The notes beneath the pieces are model-generated. The model was not told the origin of the DNA. It was given only the letters and a program-made list of their open reading frames with translations, and searched no databases. Made by a program: the position numbers and the translations under genes. Below, in pieces: positions 9,961 to 21,235 of a stretch of DNA of 64,000 nucleotides. The DNA comes from Diphasiastrum complanatum (taxonomy: Eukaryota; Streptophyta; Lycopodiopsida; Lycopodiales; Lycopodiaceae): positions 66,610,536-66,674,535 of the forward strand of contig CM055094.1 of the NCBI GenBank assembly GCA_029204225.1, read 5' to 3'. Position 1 is the first letter of the stretch, and every line of letters begins with the position of its first letter.

Positions 9961-11997
9961 ACATGTTTGAACATTTGGTTGCGCAGTGTATATGCACATA
10001 CCTAATAAGCTGAGAAAGAAACTCGATGAAAAGACAGAACAAGGTTTTTTGGTAGGATTCGAGTTACATTCATCATATTATCATGTTTATGTACCCAAAA
10101 TTGGCAAAATAAAAATTGTTCGAGATGTTAAATTTAATGAGACGAAATACATAGCAGATAGTGATGTAGTCGGCTATGAAATTCTCAAAAATTATTCTGA
10201 ACTGCAATGACAACAGAAGAAAAACAAGAAAAAGATGAAAGAGAGTTAGCAGATTCGGAGGGAGGTCAAGATCAAGTGCCTGACAGACTCGAATCACCAG
10301 TTCGAATTCCAACAGAAAAGCTCGAATAAGAATTGAACTCAAAACCTGCAGAATCAAACTCAAAACCACCTATAAGAAGATCAGATAGACAACGAAAACC
10401 ACCAGAAAGACATGGTCAAGATGTTTTTAATACGACCATCAAATTTTGTGGATTCTCTGACGAACCTCAAACATTCGAGGAAGCTGTAGATGGACCAGAT
10501 AAGGATCACTGGATTCAGGAAATGAAGGACGAAATGTCATCCATGTACAAGAACAATGTATGGACACTTGCACCTATACCTGATGGTAGAAAACCAATCA
10601 AGTGCAAGTGGATCTACAAGATCAAAACAGGTCCTGATGGAGAAAACATCATATACAAGGCAAGGTTGGTTGCTAAAGGATTTTCACAAAAGTATGGGAT
10701 TGACTACATTGATACTTTCTCATCAGTAGTCTAACATACATCAATTTGCTTGTTATTCGTGTATGCAATGGCTCATGATCTGAAAATCCATATTGTGGAT
10801 GAGAAAACTGCTTTACTGCACGTAAAATTAGAAGAAGACTTATTCATGGACCAACCACTTGGTTTTGTAAGACAAGAGTATCCAAAATACGGATGCCACA
10901 TGAATAAAGCATTTATGGTCTCAAATAGGCAGCAAGACAATGGTATAGAAAGAAGGACAAAGCACTACGTTCCATAGGCTTTAAATCTCTATTTGCTGAA
11001 TCAAATGTCTATATCAAATATGTCCAAAAGGAAATGATCATTTTAGTTGTTTATGTTGATGACACGCTTATCTTCTCAAGAAGAGATAAGCTGATTTCAG
11101 ATGTCAAAAGAGACATTTCTGAAATATTTGAGATCGCTGACCTAGGAGAAGCTAAAATCTATCTAGGCTTGCAGATCGTGAGAGACTTTGAAGGTGGTAA
11201 GTTGTATCTTCACCAACAAAAGTACACTCAAAAGATCATTGAAGACTTCAACTGCTCAAATGCAAAGGTGTGCATACTCCCATGATACCTGGAACAATAT
11301 TGAACAAGGCAGATTGTTCGCAGACTCTCGAGGAAGAAGAACGAATGGCCAAAACACCCTATCGTAGGCTGATTGAATCATTGTTATATCTAGCAGACAA
11401 CACCAGACCTGATATAGCGTTTGCAGTATACAGGCTGATCCAATATAATCAGAACCCAGGATTGTTACATTGGAAGTTGGCAAAGAGAGTACTACAATAT
11501 CTCCAAAAAGCGAAAGACTATGGACTGTGCTATTCAAAGAAAGATGGATTTCACATTGATTAATACAGTGACGCAAGCTGGGCATCCATGAAAGATGATA
11601 GCAAAAGTATTTTAGGAGGTTGTACTCTAGCATCTCGCGTAGCCATACTTTGGATTAGCAAGAAGCAAACAGTTCTAGCTCAATCTTCCTGTGAAGCGAA
11701 ATATGTAGCAGCAGCCAAGATGGCAAACGAGCTGATCTAGATTAAACGAAGGATTTGATGAATCTAGTTCAGAACGTTATGTCTTGTTAATGGATAATAC
11801 TTCAACAATCTATCTTACGAAAGATCCTGTATTTCACTCAAAAATGAAACACATACCTATCAAGTATCATGTGATTCCGGACTTAGTTGAAAAGAAGATA
11901 CTGAAGACAGTCTTCATACCCACAGAGGAAATGAACAGCTTATATCTTTACAAAGCCACTAAGTAAAGCCTTGTTCGAGAAGCAACTTTGAGATAGA
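9961..11997 (+). pseudogene. copia pol remnant: integrase C-end, RT and RNase H
   Basis: Continues the integrase at 9526. 9986-10210 reads as the integrase C-terminal part (EQGFLVGFELHSSYYHVYVP, KIVRDVKFNE). The linker and RT start ([20 protein letters not shown], then [12 protein letters not shown]) run to an in-frame TAG at 10732. RT goes on to LFVYAMAHDLKIHIVDEKTA, YVDD at 11052-11063 and TPMIPGT to PDIAFAVYRL. RNase H parts lie at 11560-11966 (AQSSCEAKYVAAA; DNTSTIYLTKDPVFHS). Stops and shifts near 10732, 10977, 11262 and 11563 inactivate it. It is more complete than the copy at 1658, with which it shares the RT and RNase H regions. Confidence 0.85.
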
Positions 11998-12720
11998 TCT
12001 TGATTCTACCAACAAAGTGCACAGTTTACTTGACAAAGGATGAGGAAAAAATGGACGCGTACTCTAAACTTTTGTATTCGTAACCAACACAAAAGATTCA
12101 TGAAACAGTGTCTTGTTCAAGTCTCAAATGTGACGAAACTATCTCGAATAGTTCGCAAAATATTCTAGCTTCCTTCAAACTCAAGAATTGTCATCTGTTG
12201 CAAACAATTCATGAAAGACAAAAATGTCACGAAGAGAGAAGTGTCGCGACCAATTTGAAATATGAAGCTGAGACAAAGAGACACACTGTCACAAAATAAT
12301 CACAAACAATATTTATTCGAGCCTAGAAACAGAGCATCTATTTGAATATCAACCATCATAAATGGTTAGATTTCTACTGTTACGGTATTAAAAGGCCGAA
12401 AGACTTGTCCTGTAGCAATATAAATAATATGCACTACTCGTTGAAAACATTTTAATCAGAGACACAACAGCGAGATAAGTAGCAAGAAATATATATTGAT
12501 GAATCAGATTCAAAGTTATAAAAATTCATTTTTGATCAATAGTTTCTTATTGTCTAAATTGTCTCATACTTCCGCATATAGTATTTTACTTTCGCATATA
12601 ATTTTCGCACGCATATTCAATCAGAACAAATACTATTCTATTAGTACATAGATCAGATAAAATCGCGATTGAAGACACTGATATTAATTTGATTTATTCG
12701 AACTTGCATCGTGTTCTTTG
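11998..12720 (+). repeat. 3' end / LTR-like part of the 9.5-12 kb copia remnant
   Basis: Non-coding. 11998-12345 matches 3150-3474 and 61996-62311; 12346-12720 continues only in the right-end copy (62312-62700). A TATA-like ATATAAATA at about 12417 and the AT-rich make-up suit an LTR, but neither TG/CA border nor a partner LTR is visible. Confidence 0.45.
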
Positions 12721-12759
12721 TGGAAGAATAATTATTTTCATTGCTACATGAATATCTTC

Positions 12760-13648
12760 GACTCGATGCGAACAAACTGTAGGCTTGCTCTAAAGTAGTG
12801 TAGCTGATGAAATGCATTTGATACTCTGAAAGGCGAGTTTCTTCTTGATATCATGAGGAATCTGCACATAAGCAATACATCCAAAACTCGTAAGTTTGAT
12901 AGAGAAGGTTTGGTATCTGTCCCAAACTTTGAATGTTGTTTTGTCTAAGAGACTTTAGTAGGACATCTGTTATGAATATAGGTTGTTGTTGAAATAGCTT
13001 CAGCCCATAAGGACTTTGGAAGTGTTGTATGTGATAACATGCACTTTGCCGATTCGACCAAGGTTCTATTCTTTCTCTTAGCAAGACCATTTGACTGAGG
13101 CTAATAAGATTGTTGCTCAATGCCGTTGTTAAGGTAGTACTCCTTGAATTCGGTGGAGATGTATTCTCCCCCATTATATGACCTCAATGCTTTGATTCGT
13201 TTCCCAGTTTGATTTTATGCATGCTCTTTGAATTGTCTGAACTTGATGAAAGCTTCTGATTTCTATTTAATGAGGTAAAGTTCTTCTGGAGAATTTGTCA
13301 ATAAAGGTAATGAAATACTTTGCATCTAGCAACAAAAGAGCTTAGTAGTTACGTCTCTCATATCATATAGTGAGCTTGGGATGTCCCAAACTTCTTTCGA
13401 AGCCTTAGCTTCAGCTATGTGGCCAATTTGAGTATCTGATGTATTGAGGAAAATAAGCGCAAAAGCTTTACCATTCTTCGATTTCCATTTTGAGTCTTAT
13501 GTGTCATCTTCAGGTTTCACTTCGATACCTGTAACAATATCCCCCAACTCATTGGCAATTAACAAGGTCTTCATCTTAAATTTCCATAATGATAATTGGA
13601 TCCATTCAGCTTGTCTGCAATATGACTTGCTTTACTTTGAGAATCCAT
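12760..13648 (-). pseudogene. copia gag fused to integrase remnant
   Basis: Read from ATG 13648. A gag N-terminus follows (SKASHIADKLNGSNYH, then broken frames with PMSW/LANELGDI-type sequence and NTSDTQIGHIAEAKASKEVWD). At about 13340 it joins without zinc knuckle or protease to an integrase core (AKYFITFID, then YNGGEYISTEFKEYYLNN, QSNGLAKRKNRTLVESAKC, LPKSLWAEAIS). The catalytic DNGG reads YNGG and the glutamate is replaced by Lys (AKRK). Stops occur throughout. It lies just inside the PBS and LTR at 13824-15094, so it is the internal part of that element after a large deletion. Copies: 48522-48986 (inverted, shorter) and 62790-63620. Confidence 0.75.
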
Positions 13649-13823
13649 CTGGAACTTTAGTCTGACGACGTTAAGAGAGATACTATGCAGCGTTATTATT
13701 GGAAATCACTTCTCTGATACCGAAACAGATTGATTTGAATTGAAGAATAAATTGATATCGCAAAAAATATCAAGTATAAGAGCTTGCGCTATGATATAGT
13801 ATTAGGCCTTGAAGAAGAATCAA

Positions 13824-13836
13824 CGCTCTGATACCA
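13824..13836 (-). other. primer binding site (tRNA-iMet)
   Basis: Reverse complement reads TGGTATCAGAGCG, the initiator-Met tRNA-complementary PBS of plant copia elements, directly beside the LTR end at 13837. Confidence 0.9.
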
Positions 13837-15094
13837 TGTTGGAAAGAGGTATATAAAAGGTAGGTTAAATAAGATTCGAATAAAAAGAATTTGAACATCA
13901 AGAAAGAAAACTTGCGCAGCGGAATAATCTATCTTCTTCTTTTTTCATGCATGACTATGCCTATCAATTTTGAACAAAACAATAGTGATAAAAAAATCAC
14001 GTTCGATCTTATAATAACCAACTTTGAAATCATTAGTACTATAGTGATTATGTAGCCAAACATTTAAAGCATTGAATTATCAGACAAACAATCAATTGTG
14101 AAGAATTACAGAAACGCATACATTTGGAGACGATGTTGAATGCAATAAAAGATAATATTGATTCAGTATGAAAGCAAAACAGATGTAAATGAGTACAAGT
14201 TGCGGATCAAAGCCACGTACTCCAAGCTATCTTTGCGCAGCTAGAATATAAGTCTGAATTGAATGAAACTACTAATAAGCAGTAAGCGCAATAGCAATCT
14301 CTAATCAACTCTAGAGAATTGAGCTAGAATTCTCAAGAGTGTTTTTGCTAGCAGGCTTGAGAGAAAGCTAACTATTCAATACTTGATCTCAGAATTAAGA
14401 TGTTGAAATATGAACAGCTATTTATATAAGCAATTAGGTCGTCAAATACGTCTACCAGTTGGTTGGAGTCTGCTAGCATTCATCAGTTCTTCTCAGAACT
14501 TGCTTGCTGATAAGCGTTGACATTTGGCCGTAAGCAGTTTGTTTGCATAAATGAACATGAGTGTCACTTTGCAGAAATGAACGTAAATGTCATCAAGGAG
14601 AAAGCAAAAAATGCAAGTTTTGTGAAAAATGCGACAGTGTCGCAAAATCTCATCTCCTGAATATTGGGGTAGCCCCACATGTTGCCAAAGTCACTTCCTT
14701 AACATTTGAGGCACTTTGAAAAATACAAAAAACATGATACAGTATTTTTACTTGGAATTCCCGACAGGCGACAAAAGCGATAAATGCAACACTGCATTTT
14801 TACTCGCAATTCTTGACAAGCAAAAAATGCGACACTGCTTTTTTGTTCGAAATTTTTGACAGTGTCGGTTTAAGAGAAAATTCACTATAGCAAAAAGGCG
14901 ATAGTGTCGGGTTTTTGTAGTGAGAGAAAATTTTGACACTGCTGTCAAACTTCGTGTATTTCTGCAGACCATGTAAAAACTCTTGTAATTCTGCTGATTG
15001 TGTAAAATACGGGAGAATCCACAAAACTGGAGAAACAGTTGGATGAAGATTAAAAACTGATTAGTCGATTAGTAGAAAGGAGAATAATCCAACA
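13837..15094 (-). repeat. copia LTR, 1258 bp
   Basis: On the minus strand it begins TGTTGGATTATTCTCC and ends CTCTTTCCAACA, so the ends are the 7-bp inverted pair TGTTGGA/TCCAACA. It abuts the PBS. A TATA box (TTATATAAAT, about 14412-14423) lies inside. The upstream U3-like part (about 14560-14960) is packed with GACACTG/CAGTGTC motifs. The inverted-repeat partner is 47086-48332, and a third copy runs off the window from 63809. No second LTR flanks this internal fragment here. Confidence 0.85.
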
Positions 15095-15122
15095 AGTTGT
15101 TCCACACTTGTCCCTTTTCCAC

Positions 15123-17238
15123 TCAATTACTTACTTCCAGTGTTTGTGTGGCTTGAACAATTTTTATCCAAATTCCATATCTAACACTAAATTCTTTGCA
15201 TGTGTGATTAAATAAGAATCTTCTTGCTTTAGAAACTCCAATTGATGGCTTATTAGGAACATTTCCATTTTTTTCAGAGAATTTGTCACTTTTTTCAATG
15301 ATGACATTCGCTTTATGTAATCCTATCTCTGAAAGAACTTCTTCCAACCTCTTAATAGCTGCTTTAGCCATAGACTCCAGTTTTGTATTCCATGCAAGGA
15401 GAATATACAGATAAATTGGTTTTTCAATAGTACGAACCTTAGCATGTAATGTGCATATGTGAACATTTTTTAATGGAATTGGCAGAACACTTTTCATATT
15501 TGGATCTTCTACTTCTTGTGTTGGTTGGTCGTCCCAAATTCATATTGTAGCAATCCGTCATGCAATAAAGACATGGATGCTTTGATGTTGCCCCATGAGA
15601 GACATTATATATACATTTCGATGTTTTAAAATCTCCTGCAAGGTGTCATCGAATTCGAAAACTTCCATGGTTTTTCTCACGCTCCAAATGTCTCTTTATA
15701 ATCTTGCCATAATTTTTTCGTGAAAATATCCATGAAAGTCTTTTATGGTCCTCTTTCAAGACCCATAGAGAAGAAAATCATCCATGGCATGTTAATAAAA
15801 AATGGCAATGTATGAAATGTTAATAACGATACTTAAAAAGAAAATTGAAAATTATTCCCGAAATGCCGCCAACCACCATATGTGATTTTTTGATTGAACA
15901 CTAAACGTTCGATCATCTGTATCTAAAATTCTGTTCATCAAAGTGACACTCACTTGTTCAAACTTTTGACCTTTGATAATTTCGGATTCATCCAATTTTA
16001 TTACTATAACGACCTTTCCATTTACTTGATGTTCATCTAGTTTATAGAATCGAATAATGTATTTTAGCGAATAGCAAGAAAAATATTATTGCAATCATTG
16101 TAATTGAGCTCACCATATTCTGATTTGTATAAATCAGTTATATGAAGTGGTTGGCGAACTACTTTGAACATTTTGTTTCTTGCCAATCTTACCCTATATG
16201 GACGAGGAAGATAAATTTTCTTCACCATCACTTGAGAAAAGGCTTCTTTAACTATTCTAAAAAAAAAAGATTAAGCATTTCGGCTAATTCCAGAAACATC
16301 ACATGCACATTGTATCACATTTGCATCCAAGTAAATTTGAACCTTATTCAAAACAGTCTCTGCAATTTTGATTTTCATTTTTTGAAACCGAGCATTTTTC
16401 ATCATTGCGTTTGCTGAATTTCTTGGTAAAACATGAGTTAAAGATGATTCGATGCACGACGATCTGTTAAATAGTTCTTTGCCACCAAACATGATCTACA
16501 ACAAACATATAGAACTCAAATTATATTTAATAAATTGATAATGCATATTATCAAATGCAAATGAAACTTGTATGACCAATACAAATCAAATAAATGATTA
16601 ATATAAAAGCATACTTAAATGCTCGATTTTTTTTTTCTGATTGCCACTATGTGTAGATAAGTCATCAATATGCTTCATCAGTACTCTCTTTCTTTCTCTT
16701 TTCATCATTGTCTTTTTTTGATAACTTTTATATCAACAATAGCTTTTAAACTGTCGGATCACAACTTTTCCATGTATTCTAACATTTCTTGGTTTGAGCC
16801 CCGAAGAGTAGTGATTGTAGCATTCAACTCTGATATAACATGCTTGAGTAAATTGTCTTAAGCACAAGTGTGTTGCACATAATGAAGCAATTGTTTATTT
16901 GCACGTTGCAACTGTTGATTAGAAAACTGTAATTGCTGATTAAGACAAGATACACTATGCATTCCAATATCACGCAACCTTTGACAATATTCAAGTAATC
17001 TGCTATTTCCTTCACATACAAATCGGAGAAGATGAGTTACGGACTTTAAATTTGAACACAAATTGGTGGTTGGATCATTAGGATAAATTGATCCATCCAC
17101 CCACAAATCTATATTCTTATGATTATTCATTCTCAATTTTCTAACTACTGTAGCAGCATTCTCTACAACTTTCAAATTTTTATTAATAATTGGAGTGCAT
17201 TCCATAGGAAGTGCAACATACAAATGGAACATTGCCAT
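15123..17238 (-). pseudogene. Decayed transposase-like gene of an unrecognised family (left-arm copy)
   Basis: Not assigned with certainty. Reading from 17238, pieces in one direction give a coherent protein. First an N-terminal part (MAMFHLYVALPMECTPIINK) and a Gln-rich coiled coil to 16858. Then lysine-rich stretches. At 16492-16090 a helix-rich part (ANAMMKNARFQKMKIKIAE, CDVSGISRNA, IVKEAFSQVMVKKIYLP). At about 16070-15890 an acidic segment (VVIVIKLDESEIIKGQNFEQ, LDTDDRTFSVQSKNHIWWLA). A GATSKHPCLYC-type Cys motif follows, as in the right-arm copy. Finally 124 residues (15497-15123) start IPLKNVHICTLHAKVRTIEK. The G-A-x-S-x-x-P-C-x-x-C box followed by I-P-x-x-x-V...L-H...R-I resembles an uncharacterised transposase-like family I recall from animals and protists; this is inference. 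Stops and shifts make it dead. Confidence 0.5.
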
Positions 17239-18181
17239 TGTTGAAAGCTACAATCCATAAATGCTTCAAACTACATTAAGTCAAACTGAATAAATCTAGG
17301 GTACCTTACTTTTGTAATGTCTATGTCGTGCTGAATAATCATCCCACCTCATATTTCACTGTAAGCATTCAAAGATTTGAAAACTGCTCATTGCTTCAGT
17401 TTTTGCAGTGAGCACACCAAGAATTACACTCTTAAAGCTCTAGCCCCGAATTTTGAAATGAGCATGCAGAGAAGTTATTACATCTCATACTTAACTAACT
17501 GATGTTTGAAGTTAACCATCCAAGTTAAATGTCGGGCAACGCCCGAAACTCAAAAAATGGTGACCAAAAGTTACGGGGTTTACATTCTCTCTCTACAAAA
17601 CCTCTCTCTAAAGTGAAATTTCTTAAAGGGCCCATTTTGAGGCCATATTTCCCCTAATGTTGTTGGAAAGCTAGTGAAGTCTAGTTTGTAATGCAATTTT
17701 TTTTCATGCCAAAAGGACTTGTCTTGAAAAAGTTATAGGCATTCACATGAAGGTGGGTAGGGCACCCAATCTGGTGATACTTGCCAAGGATTGCTCATAT
17801 CTTGCTTAGACCATAAAAAATTCATGATGTTGCATTGTCAATCTAGCTAGTGTGTGATGTAGATGAGATTTTGGTGCCATAGCCACATAGTTTCACACAA
17901 ATCCATTGTGTTTGAGTTTTCTTCTGAGTCCTTGAGTGTTTTCAGGTGTTTCTGAAGCTCGTGGAGGGAGTTGTCTCAAAGTCTTGGAGTTCTTCATCTT
18001 TGGTGTAAGGCAAGATCTAGATACAATGAGAGATTGACATTGGTTTTTAGATTGATTTCACAATGGGTTTGCAAGATCTCATCAGGAGTTAAACTCACAT
18101 TCAAGTGTCATTATTATAAAGAGCAAAGCAACAAATATGAGTGGAAAATATTCAAGTCATACTTGTTTATCCCAGGAGGTA
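17239..18181. other. non-coding flank, site of later insertion
   Basis: No gene. It contains the small palindrome CGGGCAACGCCCG at about 17530 and an AT-rich tract. The inverted copy is 44181-45123. It runs up to the target site of the 6.4 kb element. Confidence 0.5.
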
Positions 18182-18186
18182 GAGTC
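18182..18186. other. target-site duplication GAGTC (left)
   Basis: GAGTC precedes the LTR start here and follows the other LTR at 24585-24589. The right arm has the uninterrupted site with a single copy (44176-44180, reverse complement), which proves the insertion limits. Confidence 0.95.
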
Positions 18187-18841
18187 TGTGAAAAATACAG
18201 ATCCTAAGTGGATCTAAACTCCAAGATCATTGGCTTGAATGCTTGCACTCCAAACTACATAAGCTAGGAATTGGCAACACATTCTATGCTACCTAGAATG
18301 CAAAGAACTTGATCAAAAAGCATTTATCACAAATGGAAACTTCCATAAACATCAAGTGCGGCCCAAAATAGCATTATACAGTCCATAATACATCAGCCTA
18401 TCACTTTTGGAAAGCACCTAAGATCATACACAATAGCTTGAAGACAATACACACAACAATGCTCTCAATGGAGGAAGAAACAATGACAATGATCTATTGA
18501 TCTCAATGAAGCATACAAAAGGTTTCTCCAACCTGTTCTCCACGACTTCCCTACTATTTATGGATGAGGAAGATGACTCTCTCTCCTCTCTCTAGAAGGT
18601 ACTTGACCCTAGATATTCCCTATATAGGAAAAATAGCTAAAAATGGCTTATATGACCAAAATACATCAAAATGGTCTCATTTTGAAGGGTATGAAGTTTG
18701 ACACTTCATCATACTGAAAAAATACAGTAAATAAAAACATTGTGGCCTGGTTCACACGTGTGAAACTCCAGAACCAAAACTATTTACAATTTTAGCCAAT
18801 TTAGGCCTCAAACTAGCTAGGAAATGTTGACAATTTTCACA
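18187..18841 (-). repeat. 3' LTR of young copia element
   Basis: TGTGAAAATTG...TTTTTCACA on the minus strand, 655 bp. It holds a TATA-like CTATATAGG near 18620-18632 and the palindrome TTCACACGTGTGAA at 18751-18764, a G-box in the presumed U3. Confidence 0.95.
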
Positions 18842-21235
18842 CTCCCTCTTCAACATTGGATGCTAGTTTCAACATAGTCTTTGAGCACATTCCAAGATTA
18901 GATCTATGCATTAAATATAGGTCCTTTCCCAATGGTTTGGTGAAGATATCAGCCACACACTCCTTTGAAGAGACATGTTGAAGCTCCACCTCTTTGGCAA
19001 TGACTTGATCTCTCACAAAATGGTGAGCAATCTCAATGTGCTTGCTCCTTGCATGAAAAACAGGATTGCTTGCCAAGCTTTGGGCTGAAAGGTTATCACA
19101 AAGTATGATTGGAGTCTTCTCTGGTTCCAGCAAGTGAAGATCCAATAACATCCTCTTGATCCAAAGAATCTCCTTGGTGCATGTTGTTAATGCCTTGTAC
19201 TCGGCTTCGGTGGAAGATAGAGAGATAGTTGGTTGCTTCTTTGATAGCCATGAGACCACTCCATCTCCAAGATAGATTGCAAAGGCACTTGTTGACTTCC
19301 TATCCATTTGATCACCTGCAAAATCTGAATCTGAAAATCCACAAAGGTTAGGTGTAGTACCTCCATACAAGATGCCAAAATCTCTAGATCCCGAGATGTA
19401 TCTAAGTACTCTCTTTCCTAGCTTCCAATGAGCCTCACTAGGATCTTGCATAAATTGACTTAGTTTACCAACCACAAAGCTTAGATCAGGTCTTGTGATG
19501 GTTAACCATATAAGAGATCCTATTAGCTTTCTATAGAGAGTAATGTCCTTGAAGGATCTTTCATTACTTCTTGTAGTTAGCTTTACATTTGATTCCATAG
19601 GAGTAGAAACAACTTTACAATCTTCCATATGAAACCTTTTTAGAATAGAGTTAACATACTTTTCTTGACATATGAATGTAGATTTAGAAGTTCTAATAAT
19701 CTCTATTCCTAAGATATAATGAAGTTTACCAAGATCTTGAATTTCAAACTCTCTTTTGAGTGCCATCTTGATTTCATCTATATCTAGATTGTTACCACCA
19801 CTTAAGATAATGTCATCAACATAGATCAAAAGTAAAGTGATATCATTTTCATTCAATCTAAAGTAGAGAGAATGATCATACTCACTCATAACAAAGTTTT
19901 GAGAAAGTAAGAAGGAATTGAGCTTAGCATACCAACTCCTTGGTGCTTGCTTTAGCCCATACAAACTCTTTTGGAGATAGCACACATGATTAGGCTCATC
20001 ATGTGAAACATAGCCCTTGGGTTTCTCCATGTAAATATCTTCTTCAAGATCACCATTCAAGAAGGCATTAGTAACATCCATTTGCCACATATCCCAATCA
20101 TAAAGAGTTGCAAGAGAGATTAGGATTCGAATAGTTACCATCTTTGCCACGGGTGCAAAGGTCTCATCATAGTCAATACCATATTCTTGAGCATACCCCT
20201 TTGCCACCAACCTTGCCTTGTACTTGTTGATTGATCCATCTTGATTTGTCTTGATCTTGAAGATCCACTTACAACCAATTGCCTTCTTGTCCTTTGGAAG
20301 CTTTACCAACCTCCATGTGTTGCTTTTGATGAGTGCTTGATGCTCATGATCCATGGCTTGGATCCATTCCTTCTTTTGAATTGCTTCATCTACACAAGTT
20401 GGTTCATCAAAAGAGGTAAGAAAAGCAAGGTTAGAGTTGTCCACCACTTGCTTTCCTTTTTCATCATAGGTTAGCCTTGATGGCTTAGCCCTTTGCCTTT
20501 GAGTCTTCCTTGAAGTTTGCTTTGGAGTGGCATCTCCATCTTCATCCAAGACATCTTGCACATCATGATGATTAGTAGGCACATCAACATCAACATCAAC
20601 AACATTGGAAACATTCTCTTCATGGAAGATGACATCCCTACTTATGACAACTTTCTTTGTAGAAGGAATGTACACTTTGTAAGCCTTGCTTACTTCACTA
20701 TAGCCAACAAACACACCCTTCTTTGATGAAGGATCTTCTTTAGTTCTATCATCAAGTGTGATATTGACAAAACATGTACATCCAAAGATCCTACAATGCT
20801 TGACACTCGGCCTTCTACCATAAAGAACCTCATGAGGAGTTTTACCATCCAAGGAAGCACTTGTCCATCTATTACATAGATAGTTAGCACATGCTAAAGC
20901 TTCCCCCCAAAAAGACTTAGCAAGATTAGCATGTAGTCTCATTGCCTTGGCACATTCACAAAGGGTTCTATTCTTCCTCTCGGCCACTCCATTCTGTTGT
21001 GGAGTCCTAGGACTAGACATCTCCCTCTTAATCCCATGTGCTATACAAAAGTCTTTGAACCTATTTGAGGTGTATTCCCCTCCATTATCAGATCTTAAGC
21101 ATTTGATCTTTGTATTGAATTGGTTTTCCATTTCATTCTTGAACATGACAAATGCAGCAAACACTTCATCCTTACTTTTAAGAAGATAGATCCAAGTATA
21201 CCTACTTCATCAATGAAAGTTGCATACATCTTTGC
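18837..21235 (-). CDS. copia pol: integrase core, reverse transcriptase, RNase H
   Basis: One long frame (at least 775 codons from 21164, open from about 21235) carries most of pol. The integrase D,D-35-E residues lie in LRSDNGGEYTSN and NGVAERKNRTL, then the C-terminal part GCTCFVNITLDDRTKEDPSSKKGVFVGYS reads normally. RT starts CKWIFKIKTNQDGSINKYKA, with YVDD at codon 448 (19823-19812) and FEIQDLGKLHYILGIEI. RNase H has SDSDFAGD, SSTEAEYKAL and CDNLSAQSLASNPVFHARSK, and the frame ends after FTKPLGKDL. All catalytic motifs that I can check in this frame are present. The start of integrase lies in another frame upstream. Codons overlap the 3' LTR by two bases of the stop region. Confidence 0.9.
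18842..18852 (-). other. polypurine tract
   Basis: Minus strand reads GAAGAGGGAG immediately before the 3' LTR, as needed for plus-strand priming. Confidence 0.85.
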
